Below are positions 48,650 through 60,227 of a stretch of DNA of 64,000 nt, piece after piece. Source of the DNA: Paramecium sonneborni (Eukaryota > Ciliophora > Oligohymenophorea > Peniculida > Parameciidae); contig CAJJDN010000031.1 of NCBI GenBank assembly GCA_905182985.1, positions 608,789 through 672,788 on the forward strand. Reading direction: 5' to 3'. Below the pieces are notes generated by a model, which worked only from the letters and a program-made list of their open reading frames with translations, was not told the DNA's origin and did not search any database. Within the stretch, counting starts at the first letter, position 1, and each line of letters starts with the position of its first letter. A program made the position numbers and the translations under genes.

Positions 48650-50020
48650 ATATTTTCAGAGGTGTTTTTGCTTAAAATATTAGGGATTGGGAAATTAGGA
48701 GTATATTTAAAAAAGAAGTAATTAAAAATTATTACCTTCTGCAAAGGGGTTATTTTAATTTATAAATTATGCTAGTAGATTTTTGTATTTTTAACCTGAA
48801 GGTTATATTTAATATCCTGTTTTAAAATCCCATAATCTGATTGAGTTATCATCACTACTAGATGCTAAAGTAGTTCCATCTGGTGAGAAGAATACTGAAT
48901 AAACAGAATCACTACGACCATCTAATTTGGTTTTTTATTATCCTGTTTTAACATCCCATAATCTGATTGAGTTATCACTACTACCAGTTGCTAAAGTAGT
49001 TCCATCTGGTGAGAAGCATACTGATAGGACATAATGTTCATGACCATCTAATTTGGCTTTTTATTATCCTGTTTTAATATCCCATAATCTGATTGAGTTA
49101 TCCCCACTACCAGATGCTAAAGTAGTTCCATCAGGTGAGAAGCATACTCATTATACAGAACTACTATGACCATCTAATTTGGCTTTTTATTATCCTGTTT
49201 TACTATCCCATAATCTGATTGAGTTATCCCCACTACCAGAAGCTAAAGTAGTTTCATCTGGTGAGAAGCATACTGAAAAAACAAAATCAGTATGACCAGA
49301 TAATTTGACTTTTTATTATCCTTTGTTAACATCCCATAAACGAATTGAGTTATCATAACTACCTGATGCTAAAATAGTTTCATCTGGTGAGAAACATACT
49401 GACCTTACATAATCACTATGACCATCCAATTTGGTTTTTTATTATCCTGTCTTAACATCCCATAAACGAATTGACTTATCATCACTACAGGAAGCTAAGA
49501 TAGTTCCATCTGGCGAGAAGCATACTGACCAAACAGCATCATTATGACCATCCAATTTGGCTTTTAATTATCCTGTCTTAATATCCCATAAACAAATTGA
49601 CTTATCGCTACTACCTGATGCTAAAGTAGCTCCTTCTGGCGAGAAGCATACTGATCGTACAAAATTACTATGACCATCCAATATGTCTTTTAATTATCCT
49701 GTCTTAACATCCCATAAACGGATTGACTTATCATAACTACCTAAGGCTAAGGAAGTTCCATTTGGTGAGAAACATACTGAAGAGACCAAACTACTATGAC
49801 CATCCAATCTGGTTTTTTATTAACCTGTCTTAACATCCCAAAAACGGATTGACTTATCATTACTACCAGATGCTAAAGTAGCTCCATCTGGTGAGAAACA
49901 TACTGATCGTACATAATTACTATGACCATCTAATATGGCTTTTAATTATCCTGTCTTAACATCCCATAAACATAAACGAATTGACTTATCGCTACCATCT
50001 CTATTTTAAAGACACGGCAT
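48650..50020 (-). pseudogene. WD40-repeat gene with premature stop and truncated head
   Basis: From ATG 50020 about ten WD40 units of 42 residues (126 bp) follow with near-identical sequence, each of the form LDGH...[15 protein letters not shown] followed by [13 protein letters not shown]. An in-frame TGA at 49148-49150 sits where the other repeats have a Ser codon (SVCFSP). The frame then continues intact to a typical C-terminal region (YKNLLAQFINQNNPFAEGNN) and a TGA near 48.66 kb. The first repeat carries a 6-bp duplication (LCLWD). The long N-terminal part usual for this ciliate family is missing. It is either a pseudogene or a gene with a readthrough stop. Confidence 0.7.
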
Positions 50021-50108
50021 TTTTTGAAACAGTAATAAGAAATCATATAAAAATAAAATTGAGAAATCTTTTATTGATTATTTTTTACTTTAAGATCATG
50101 TATCATTA

Positions 50109-52281
50109 GAATAATATGAATAGGTCTAATAATTTTAATAATTAGAGTAAGCACTTTTAATAATTTACAATTAAGAAATAGTTTAAAAAAAAGATGAAGC
50201 TTAGGTCATGACTAAATATCTTTAATTGAATTTTAAAACAATAACTAATCAATAGGATGATGAGAAGTCTCAGTTGTCATTTATGGAATAAAATTAAAAT
50301 TTATAAAAAGCAAATGAAAATTAAATCGTAGAGAGATGTCAAGAAAAAAAAAATGAAAGAAAAACATTATTAGAAAGAAAAGGAAATGGAAGTGGATGAA
50401 GATGAAGATGATGAAGATGAAGATTATAGCAGAAGTATTCGTAGAAGCAGTATTAAAAGAAATAAGTAGATACCACAGGAAGAACTAGATAAACAGCAAG
50501 AAAATCAACAGCAAAAGGGTAAAATTAGAGCTTGTAGATATGAATCCATGCGCTCTAAATTAGTTTAAACTTTTTAAAATGTTGAAGCTACTATAGAGTA
50601 CTGTGAAAAGCATTATAGTACAATGTATCCAGCTAATATATCTAAACTTGATAAAGTTATTTAAATTGCTAAGGAAAAAACATTTTAAGTTTATGATTAA
50701 CAACCAAAATTTAATCTAGAAAATATAAATGACGTATTATCAATAGATAATAATTAAGATATTTTAAATTATATTGAAAATAAAAATATTTTCAACATAA
50801 AATAATTTGATCCTAAATTATTGTATCATAAATTTAATGATCAAGTTTTTTATAATCAAGTTATGTAAATTTATAGAAAAAGAAAGTTTTACGATTATGA
50901 CATAATAAGCTTAAAATAAATTAAAAAGTAAGTTTATACATTGTAAATGTTTATTATTTGAAATTAATTCTATTAGAATCCTAGAATATTTTCCACTTAT
51001 AATTAAACGAGTACATTAACTATAATAAGGAGAAATAATATACTAAATGTATAATTTAGAAAATAATATAGTAAATACTTAATTTATCTTTTAGAAATTC
51101 TCAACAGTGGATAAATTAGTTCTCATTTATTATTTATGGTTATAAGAAAGAGTCAATGAAGCTGTTTAGATTTTTTCATAAATCCCTGAAGCAGAATAAT
51201 AAGAATAATAGTTATAATTTGATTATTTATCTGCTTATCTAGACTTTTACACTGGATATCCTAATTTTTAAAAAGGAAGAGATATTTGTAAAAAGTATTT
51301 AAGTTATCCAGTTATACATTGGAGAAATCTATTTTATGAAATGATTAATTTATTAATTGAATATGACGGAGAAGAGGACAATCAATTTAATAAATTAGGA
51401 TAAATTTAATAACAATAATAAGAAATAATTAAAAAGGAAGAAACTCTTCCAGGTTCAATAGAAGGTGACTCAATTATTATTACGTTCTCAAATTTGCCAG
51501 AAGTTAAAATATAATACTATACATTGGATATTGAAATTTTGTTTTCAAATAATCCATTTATGAAGAACATTATTCAAGATTTTTCAATTGTACTTCCAAA
51601 TGTATGTGTAACGCATAAACTTGAAGGATAAGAAATTTAAAAGAAGTAAAAAATAAATTTAATAATTTAGTTTATTTTAATAAAAAATTAAAATACTTAA
51701 TGAAATATAAAAAGAGAATTTATTTGTAACAATAAAAAGGTTAAAAGAAGTAGGTAACTTGTAAGTATTAACCAAAAAGTTTGTTTGTCTAAACAATGAT
51801 AGACTCTGGTTAAATAAGAGTATTTAATTAATAAGGATAATAAAGATATATAATAAATTCATTAAATTGTACTTCTCTAAAGTTTATGTAAAAGTTTATT
51901 AAAAAAACAAAAATGATTAAGAACCGTTCCATAAAGATGGATATACAGATTTAAGAGGAAGATTTGATTATGCTTCACTTAGCTCTTCAAATATTAATGA
52001 TATATCACTTAGTTTTCTATCTCGGTTTATCATGAAGAATTAGGTAATTCAAATTTAATAATATTTTAGGAAAATTATTTAATAAGTATCACCTCCTCCA
52101 ACATTACCATAATATCAAAAAGAAATTCAATTAATTGGAAACAAATGGAGAGAATAAGAATAAGTTGAGTGTTAAATTAATTAAAAAGATAGCAAAATAG
52201 GTCTGGACTGGTAAAGGAGGTAAAGGAGGTAAAGGAGAAAAAGGAGTTGAAATAGACAGATAGAAGAGATATGAAGATTGA
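50109..52281 (+). pseudogene. Large acidic/helical protein gene, probably broken
   Basis: Long coding stretches are clear: VDEDEDDEDEDYSRSIRRSS, CRYESMRSKLVQTFQNVEAT, LDFYTGYPNFQKGRDICKKY continuing LSYPVIHWRNLFYEMIN, IIITFSNLPEVKIQYYTLDI then EILFSNNPFMKNIIQDFSI, and SKVYVKVYQKNKNDQEPFHK then DGYTDLRGRFDYASLS. From memory this order resembles a large protein family of ciliates with a TPR-like middle and a C-terminal beta domain. Several frame breaks have no GT...AG that would mend them, and the C terminus seems replaced by a Gly/Lys stretch. I favour a pseudogene. Confidence 0.45.
52211..52238 (+). repeat. Short tandem repeat GGTAAAGGA, three units
   Basis: Three consecutive 9-bp units of the form GGTAAAGGA, the last one imperfect. 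In one frame they code Gly-Lys-Gly. Near the 3' end of the preceding broken gene. Confidence 0.6.
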
Positions 52282-52616
52282 ATTATTTATCATTCAAGAA
52301 TGGATTCATTCTATAATATAATTATAAATTCTATAAATATAATCACTTTTTTAATAGTAAATAACATTATTTTGTTATAGGATTTAAATTTCTTAATCAA
52401 AATCTGTTTTACATTAAAAATGACATAAATAAATGACTTAAAACATTAAAAATAAGAGAAACTTAGGCTTAGTCTAAGGAAGGAAAGAAACAAAAAGACT
52501 TTTCTTAAAAAAGACAATTAAGCGGAGAAACAAAAACGAAAATATTCTTATTATTTCCAGTTCACTTATGTAAGAATATTGATATTCTGAAAAATTATAA
52601 TAAAATATTTTAATAG

Positions 52617-53975
52617 AGGATGACCAATACTTCAGAGCATATAATTATCATAAATTAAAGCTTATTTATCATAAGCTACTAATGAAATATATTAAGACTA
52701 TTTAATCAATAATTTAAAACAAACAAGCATATAATATATTGATCAAAATGATAATTGTAGTTCATTTTTGGAAGAGCTTTAAATGATTGATAAGGTTATT
52801 ATTACTTACCGTGACTTTTACGATCCAATTGATAAATCAGTTTTATAGAAATATTCAAGTATTTTAAAGAAATTAGGAATACAAAGTGAAATCAAAGAAA
52901 ATCTATCATATTTATGCCCAAAAAAAAAGATTTAGAATAATATCATAAGGAAAATGTAAAAGTAAAGGATGGTAAATCAAATTACAGTCATTATTCTTCA
53001 TTTTATAGATGGTAAAGAAGAAGATTAAATATTTTAATGGGTCCTAAAGGAGAAGATCCAGAAAATGGACATATGATTCAGAAAATAGATAGCCATTAAA
53101 ATAAGGTACAAAAGTACCTAAAAAACCTGAATTAATTAAATCGAGTTTTTATGATGAAGCAATAAATTATATAACTAAAAATTATCCAAATAATTTTGGT
53201 GAAATAAAAAATACAATTTATCCAATTGATCATAATTCAACTGAATAATGGTTGGATAGTTTTTTAAAATAGAATTAAGTGAATTTGGTCCATATCAAGA
53301 TGCTGTTCTCTCAGATTATCATTTTGTTAATCATTCTATTTTATCTCCAATGATGAAAATAGGATTAATAAATAGCAATCTAACTGTTGAAAAAACACTA
53401 CAATATTATAAAGAATAAAAAACACCTATTTAATCAGTAGAAGGATTTCTTAGATAAGTAATTGGTTGGAGAGAATATGTTAGATTATTGTATTATTTTG
53501 AAGGCTAGTAGTAACTGAATGCCAATTTTTTTAATCACTAAAATTAAATCAAAATTGGTATACTTATGATTGAAAAGACTATTAAATATGCTTATCTTCA
53601 TCATATTGAAAGATTATTGTATATAAGAAATACTATGCTATTGTATGAAATCAATCCAAAAGAAGTATTTAAATGTTCATATAGATAGTTATGAGTGGGT
53701 AATGGCACCAAATGTATTTGGTATGACTTAACATGCAGATGGAGGAAGAATGATGACAAGACAATACATTTGTTCATCTAATTACATGCAAAAAATGAGT
53801 AATTAAAATAAATCACTTAAATCTGAAATTAAAATAGAAAAATTAATTTATAAATGTACTGATCTTTTTGATACTTTATATTATAATTTTATTGGTAAAA
53901 ATGAAGCTACACTTAAAAAATATTATGCAACTGCTAGGTAAGTAGCTCTTTGGGCAAAAACAATAACGTTTCCTG
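52617..53975 (+). pseudogene. DPRP-type photolyase (FeS-BCP / (6-4) photolyase-like) pseudogene
   Basis: Family-specific blocks appear in order. EDDQYFRAYNYHKLKLIYHK is the DNA-photolyase-related start. RKWTYDSENR, IELSEFGPYQDAVLSDYHFV, HSILSPMMKIGLIN, VEGFLRQVIGWREYVRLLYY, YAYLHHIERLLYIRN and DSYEWVMAPNVFGMTQHADG with GRMMTRQYICSSNYMQKMSN follow. They lie in different frames, with shifts near 52675 (a lost A after TATCAT), near 53264 (T/A run) and near 53676, none of them intron-like. An intact enzyme would repair UV photoproducts with FAD and a second chromophore. Confidence 0.75.
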
Positions 53976-53979
53976 TTTA

Positions 53980-54665
53980 TTATGGTTGTTCTTCTCTTGA
54001 AATGCAAAATTGGATTATCCAACTTAAGTTTTAATAGGATCTCTAAGCATCTTCTTCAACCAATTTTTAATATTGTTCTCTACCTGATTAAATAATCATA
54101 AGAAAATTTACTGATCGTGTTGACAAATCACCTCCATCTAAAATGGTTTTTTCAGAATCTTTTAATTCACTAAACCAATTGTTACCAGGCTCTTAAACTT
54201 CTTAGAGTTGAGGTTCTGGTAAATGTAAGCCAGATGGAATACAATCCTGATTCATTAACATAGACTTTATTTCCCTCTAAAGCATCGGTCATCTAGAATG
54301 ATAATCTTAATTATATAAATGCAACGAATACTCAATAGGAAAAACTTCATCTGGTTAATTGCAGTATTTGAATGAAGATCCTCTGAAATTTCATTCAGAA
54401 TACAATATTATACTCACCTTTAGCTGGTAAATTTTACTTATAATTCTCCTCTCAAAATTTATTGTTCTTTAGCAGAATTTAAGACTGTTTCTGGATTATA
54501 GAAATATTCTTATTCTGGAGCCATAGCTGTTTCAGTCTCTTATTATAACACAACTTCTTAGATCATTATAGGAGCAAAAGGAATTATTAGTTATTATGCT
54601 GACTCTTTCAAAAAGGATTGAGTATTGACTGCTATTAGAAGAACTAATATTAAATGTATTTTCAT
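53980..54665 (-). CDS. Secreted protein, 3' end unresolved
   Basis: ATG 54665 starts a signal peptide (MKIHLILVLLIAVNTQS). An exon with QQLIIPFAPIMIQEVVLQQE and AMAPEQEYFYNPETVLNSAK follows. After one or two short introns that I cannot fix come GSSFKYCNQPDEVFPIEYSL, NKVYVNESGLYSIWLTF, NWFSELKDSEKTILDGGD and LMIIQSGREQYQKLVEEDAQ. The order signal peptide, beta-rich part, helical part loosely recalls a p24/GOLD layout but is not enough to name it. The frame stays open into the antisense of the photolyase relic, so the true stop is unknown. Confidence 0.5.
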
Positions 54666-55056
54666 TATTAAAATAAAAACAAATTATATTAAAACGTAAT
54701 AATTAAATAACTATTTCATTATTCATCGAATTGATTCTCCTTAATATTCAAATCTTCAGTTACATTATATATCGTTTATTGTGGATAGTAATTCAAATTC
54801 AATTGAACTTATTATTATGGATGCATAAAATAACAAAACAAATTTTTTTTATCCATCTATGATTACATTTATTATTATGGCAATAAATATTATTGATAGC
54901 ATAACTATTATTGATCTTATTAATATAATTTCTCTTCATCCTTACTCATATGATCTAGCTTTGGAAACATATAAGGAAATTAAGGAAATTGAAATTAGTA
55001 ATTTTAAATACCTCCTTATGGCTATTAATAAAATTGTGGTCCTAAGGTCGTTTTAA
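54666..55056. other. Intergenic AT-rich spacer
   Basis: About 390 bp between two minus-strand genes. An open frame on the plus strand (from 54859) is low-complexity Ile-rich and not credible. Nothing else seen. Confidence 0.4.
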
Positions 55057-55867
55057 TCAGTTTATGAGATTTACACAATTTTATTATTCTATAAATAGTA
55101 GCTCTTTATTCTGCGAATTATTTTAATTGAGAAAATCAGTGATGGAATAAATGAATGAATAAGATGCCAAAATATTAGAATTGAATGATGTCATGGAATA
55201 GTCATATAGACACATTTTTAAGATATAAGTACTTGTTTCTAAAATATTTTATAAATTATGACTAAAAATTAAATAAAAATTATTACTTATCATTTAAACT
55301 AAACCATTAGTAAAAGATATTATGTAAAAATTCCAATGTAGTTGGGAAGGTGATTTCAAAATTCTAGGTTTCTAAGATTGATTATTCCATGGCTTTGATT
55401 TTAGAGCTAGAATAAATGGGAAAAAATACGTTGTGTATTTGTTATGGCTGACTCTGGTGACAAAGTCTTATAAAGGAATATGATAAATGTCTTCAAGTTT
55501 AGTAGCTATAAACATGGAGGTGATACCAATAAAATGAAGATGATAGTCTGAATATTGGGTGATTGATTTTTATAGGTAGTAATCCATGATGGCAACAGAT
55601 CTGAAGAAAGTAACATCAGATGTAGTTTCACTATAATTTCCGAATACTTCAATCATCCAATCAATCATCTTTGCTCTAAGTGAGTGGAATATCCTTTGAT
55701 GTTAAAGAGAATTTCCAAGATAGATATTCTCATTGAACATTGATTATTGAAATTCTTAGTGATAGGAATTACTGTATTCTAGCAGTCTCCTCGCTTATGA
55801 TAGGTTCATATCATTATTAATAGCCACTAAAAATGGATAAATATTAATTACATATAGGTTATTTCAT
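55057..55867 (-). CDS. Cyclin, 245 aa
   Basis: Introns at 55827-55851, 55407-55429 and 55262-55286 give 245 residues. The cyclin box is clear: RAKMIDWMIEVFGNYSETTS, then FFRSVAIMDYYLQKS, then LHFIGITSMFIATKLEDIYH, then the conserved K.E...L..L.F....PT block as SKIKAMEQSILETQNFEITF and PTTLEFL. The second fold follows (YILKMCLYDYSMTSFNSNIL then ASYSFIYSI). The N terminus is short and lacks a readable destruction box. It would bind and activate a CDK; the subclass is B-like by the MIDWMIEV motif, but this is not certain. It is intact amid decayed neighbours. Confidence 0.88.
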
Positions 55868-56486
55868 CCTCTACACAAAAGTAAGCTGACCAATTCAACT
55901 AATTTTTGGAAAAATTTTATGTAAAAACTCTGTGATTCAAGAATATCAGAAGTTGATGCAGATTTCATATTTTTTGTTAGATAGTTATTATAAACAAAAT
56001 TGAATTCAAAGTAGGGACTTTTTTATTTTTTGTTATAACCCAAACAATAAAACAATAGGAACAAGATGTTATATTATTACCATTTAAATGGGAAGAGAAA
56101 TATCTATTTCAGCTTTCTTTACACATTAAATATCTGTTTGGATAATTTATCTAATACTTTATTTAATTTTTGAAACTATTTTTACTTCTATAAAATCCTG
56201 CTTATTGTTAGAGTTACCCCTAAAAAGTGAAAAAATTGTGTGGTACATAATGTTTAATAAATAATTATATATGATGAATTCTCATTTATAATTAAGTACA
56301 AAATATTGTACTGCTGTTTTCATCATGTCTGATTACAACTTTGCATATTGATTGGTGACTGATTATCGTACATCACCTTTAAGATCAAAAATTGTAATTT
56401 TTGGTCATCTAAGTAATTAAAATTAGCTAAATACTTGGTTTGGTTGAGGAATGATTATCCAACTACTCAAATGCATTTCTGCTCTC
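55868..56486. other. Unassigned AT-rich stretch
   Basis: About 0.6 kb with no supportable gene. A plus-strand open frame beginning near 56.4 kb is antisense to the START-domain sequence and is not believed. Confidence 0.4.
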
Positions 56487-57047
56487 TCAACTTTATTAAT
56501 AAGTGGAGTTTTCTAATGAATGATAGATTTACCGATAAGAATTTAATTATTCTCTTACAACAAACAACAAACAATAAACAATATAAATCCCATTATTTTA
56601 TTTATAAACCTTTTAAACCATCACTAAATCTCTGCTACTCATAAAAGGAATGGGTGGTTTAATTCTCACATAAATAATTCTTGCATTTGCATGTATTTGT
56701 TCAATTACATAAGCCTATTGTGATAAATCTATTATTATACAGTTTCAATCTTCTTATCATATAATATCATATAATGGTCTTTTATTCACATCTCCTACCA
56801 AATCAAGTATTTGATCTGGTGTTTTTGCTATTTCTATTCATTGCTATTCCATTTCTGGATTCTTCTTTATATCCACTATATATCCATCTTTATTTGAATA
56901 TAATTTCCACAAATTCTACTCATTGATTTCTTACCATTTAATTATTTTATTCTTAATCTATGTGTAATCATTTTAATTATACCATTGATCAAAGCTTCAT
57001 AATTCATTTACATTTTCTAAATATTTTATTTAGTTTTGCTATTTCAT
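56487..57047 (-). pseudogene. START-domain gene interrupted by four in-frame TGA codons
   Basis: From ATG 57047 one frame runs 187 codons to TGA 56487-56489 with no frameshift. It reads as a START lipid-transfer domain: FDQWYNQNDYTQIKNKIIKW, LWKLYSNKDGYIVDIKKNPE, IEIAKTPDQILDLVGDVNKR with PLYDII, HANARIIYVRIKPPIPFMSS and RDLVMVQKVYK. TGA occurs at 56997-56999, 56838-56840, 56757-56759 and 56745-56747, at places where Trp would be plausible. Three other Trp are coded TGG. Either a pseudogene with G-to-A changes or a recoded gene (see findings). Confidence 0.6.
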
Positions 57048-57121
57048 TTGTTTAACACTTATCAAAATTATTAAATATAGAAATAAATTTTCAATTCTAT
57101 ATATATTAAATATTTAATGAA

Positions 57122-58069
57122 TCATTCTTCATTTTCTACCATCATAACAATTTCATCTAATGTTAGGTCTTTGAATATCATCAGATATTCTCTTGCTTAT
57201 TCTTAATTGCATTATAAGACTTCTGCTAATCTTGTTGCCCTTTATTCATCTAAATCACTCCAATTCCATTATTACTAATATCTATATAATTAATCAATAA
57301 TTATACTGATAATACTACTGCTGATTTCCCATTTTATTTTTTATTGTTAAACTCACTTCCTTTAACAATTATTATAGTTTCTCTTTTTGTTATTTAAATT
57401 AAGGATCCTTCATAATTTCTCTTAATTTATGCCATTTCATATGATGACTATGATTGTTTAAAAAGATGATGAAAAAAACCACCAAACATTTGATGAGGAG
57501 GATGCCCAAATCCAAATTATCCTTAATGTGAAGGCATTTAAGGAGGAATCATTCCAAACCAAGGAACACTTCATGGATGTATAAAAGGTGGTTATGAAAA
57601 GGGTGGAGGTGGATAAGATTAAGGTGGAATATATTATGGTTAATTATTAAAGATATTATTATTATTATGGTTCAGGTTCTTTATATTAAGAACATGCTCC
57701 ACAAATGATTCCTTCTAAATTTTCAAATGATTTCCAAATCCATAAATTCATTGGTTCTATTGTAATCTTCACAGTTTAATTTTTAACACTTTCCATTCAA
57801 ACTTTTAAATCCTCATCTGAACATATACTAGTCAAATCACCATCATCAACTTTATATTTTAAACTATAGTTCTATTTTATTTAAGGATATAATTTTTATT
57901 TATGATACTTTATTTACTCGAGAAATGGATTCTCTAATTTAAAAAGATGTATTTCCTATTATAAACTAGTTTTATTATCATTTAATATATTTTTATATCA
58001 TCTAATCTATTCAACTTATAAATTTTTTATTAGAAATCCTATTTTTCGATCAAATCTAATTTCGACCAT
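57122..58069 (-). pseudogene. PB1/UBA protein gene (NBR1/p62-like layout), disrupted
   Basis: ATG 58069 opens VEIRFDRKIGFLIKNLQVEQ. The same frame holds a PB1 domain (LKYKVDDGDLTSICSDEDLK, VKITIEP), a Cys pair (IICGACS), and TGA codons at 57998-58000 and 57797-57799. After a frame change in a (TAA)n tract comes a Pro-rich linker (YIPPQSYPPPPFSQPPF, MIPPQMPSHQGQFGFGH). Further frames give KLREIMKDPQFKQQKEKLQQ and a UBA-like C terminus (EQRATRLAEVLQCNQEQARE continuing YLMIFKDLTLDEIVMMVE) with TGA at 57122-57124. The architecture recalls autophagy cargo receptors. The breaks make a pseudogene likely. Confidence 0.55.
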
Positions 58070-58384
58070 TTTATAATTAATATATATTTAATCATAGTAA
58101 TGTGGATAGCATATTTATTTCCGTTCAAAAAATAAATTTCATATTTGCATATTGCTTTAAGATAATTATTCAAGAAACGAGTTAAGATCACTATATTTAC
58201 TATAATAATCAAAAAAATAATATTTATATCATTCTAGATCTTTATGTTACTTATTTCATCATTTTTTCTTTCATTAGCTTTTAAGCATTACAACATTACT
58301 CTTAAAATAATTATTTTAATACTTAATTAATCAAACTTAATTACTTATATTAAAAACATTTAAAGAATTTGTTTTCAATTATTT

Positions 58385-58711
58385 ATGGAAATTTATACTA
58401 ATTATTAATTTGGATCAAAATGCAGATTTTGAGAGAGATATAAATCTCCTTATTAATTGCTAATGAATGTTTGGAGAAGAGAAATCAATTCTGAGGATTA
58501 AAATATATTATAAACAAAAGTTTTCATAGAGAATTTCTTTATCTCTACTTGTAATTAAAATAATTTTTATATAGAATTTAAGGGTTTTCTAACAATTACT
58601 AAAATAAGTGTTAGCATTGCTGAAGATATTTAATTGTTTAAATTTGTTATATTAATATAAGAGAAATATGTTTATGAATATAAAAGATATAATGAATATA
58701 TGATATTTTGA
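58385..58711 (+). pseudogene. Short coding-like frame with one internal TGA
   Basis: MEIYTNYQFGSKCRF is followed by TGA, then ERYKSPYQLLMNVWRREINS and FYIEFKGFLTITKISVSIAE then DIQLFKFVILIQEKYVY, ending TGA 58709-58711, all in one frame. No family was recognised. The internal TGA again falls where Trp would read smoothly. Confidence 0.35.
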
Positions 58712-58875
58712 TGATAAGCTTTAAAAATCATCTTTTTTAATTATTAAAATAATGTTTTTGGGTATTAATAAATTGAATAAGAATAGTTGTAGACTCATGG
58801 ACTTTTTAAATTGAGACCTGAACTAATAGGAAAGATTTTCAATTTTGTGGAATATACATAGCTATTATAATTAAG

Positions 58876-59427
58876 ATGTTTGAGCTAAAAAAAGGTGATG
58901 TAACAATCTAAGCAGTTTTATCAAATAGATTGGACAAAGGAAAAAAACAAGTTGAATAACTTGAAAATTGAATGCAGTCAATTAAGAATTATGTTAATGG
59001 AGAATTAAATGGGGAATTAAATAATAATGAATTCATGACTACAAGAATGAATATAATCAATGCTGTAAATAAAATGAATATTAAATCAGAAGAATTTAAA
59101 GATGGATTTGAAAATAATCCTGTAAGAATTAAAATTTCTGAATATCTCAAATTACTTTTTAAGGATAATTATGAAACTATATGGAGATTCAAATCGAAGC
59201 AATTTCAGAGGAATAATTTGCATAATTACATTAAATATTAGAAATTGAAAATGAATTAAAATGAAGTCCAAGTCTTTGTTAAGACATGTGAATGGTTTCT
59301 ATTTAGAATGGCATACATAATACAAAATTGGTGTTGTTTGTGATTAATGGAGAAGCAAGTTTAAATTGAAGCCATTATGGCTCGCATCAGGTAGACTGAA
59401 TTACAGAAAGAATTTAAAGATAAATGA
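58876..59427 (+). pseudogene. Helical protein frame with two internal TGA codons
   Basis: One frame of 184 codons starts MFELKKGDVTIQAVLSNRLD and contains ELNNNEFMTTRMNIINAVNK, NPVRIKISEYLKLLFKDNYE and VQVFVKTCEWFLFRMAYIIQ. After a TGA at 59341-59343 it continues as a plausible coiled coil (LMEKQVQIEAIMARIRQTEL) to TGA 59425-59427. Another TGA lies at 58969-58971 between EQLEN and MQSIKNY. No frameshift. The family is unknown. Confidence 0.4.
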
Positions 59428-60227
59428 AATATGTTTTATTCTCTCTCTTCCTATTCCACAATTAAAATTGTATTTTAGTTAATGAAATTCATGAATTCGA
59501 ATTTGAAACTACAAATCTCCAAAATATTGGTTGCCTTAACTTGTTCTGAAATAAAGTATCTATTTATTAGTAATTGTATTGTACAATCACATTTAAGGAT
59601 TTATATGAAAACATTATTTTTTTGGGACGAATGAAATAAATCTAAAGCGATTTTAAAATAATTAATTAGAATTTTGCATTTTTGATAGTTTCATCAGAAA
59701 AAAATGAGTATTTTAGATTCCACTAAAATGCTATTTTATAATGAAAGAATTTAAATCAAAATTAGTATCATATTTTACTGTTGAACATTATTGCTTATTG
59801 ATTGATTCTAGAAGCTTACTCACTTTTTCTTCTAAATATTTCATATTTTGGCTCTTATATATTTCTGTTTCTTAAAGATTTTACAATTCTTCAACCAAAT
59901 TAATTATTAATGTGCTGTTGATCATATTGTAAACCTAGATATCACATTAATACTCTATCCTCATAATAAATTAATAAAAAAAATGTTAAATGCTATATTT
60001 TAGAATTTCAAATAATTTTATTCCAAAAGGTGGATAATATGATGAAAAGGAAGATTAGAAAAAGAAGCAATTATTGTTTAATTTTAATAAAGATAACTTA
60101 ATAAAATGTATTTTTTTTTATTGTAATACATACAATAAAAACACAAAATTTATATATATTTAATTTTTATTACAACAAAATATAATGATATTGTTAAACT
60201 CCTGTTATTCATAATTCAAAATTAAGC
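59428..60227. other. Unassigned AT-rich stretch
   Basis: About 0.8 kb before the TPR gene. I see no convincing gene; short open frames are low complexity. It should hold the TPR gene promoter. Confidence 0.4.

Noticed and set aside
56435..56644. Plus-strand frame that stays open for hundreds of bases with the ciliate code
   Set aside because: Antisense to a recognisable START-domain reading; it has no family resemblance, and open frames are long by chance when TGA is the only stop.
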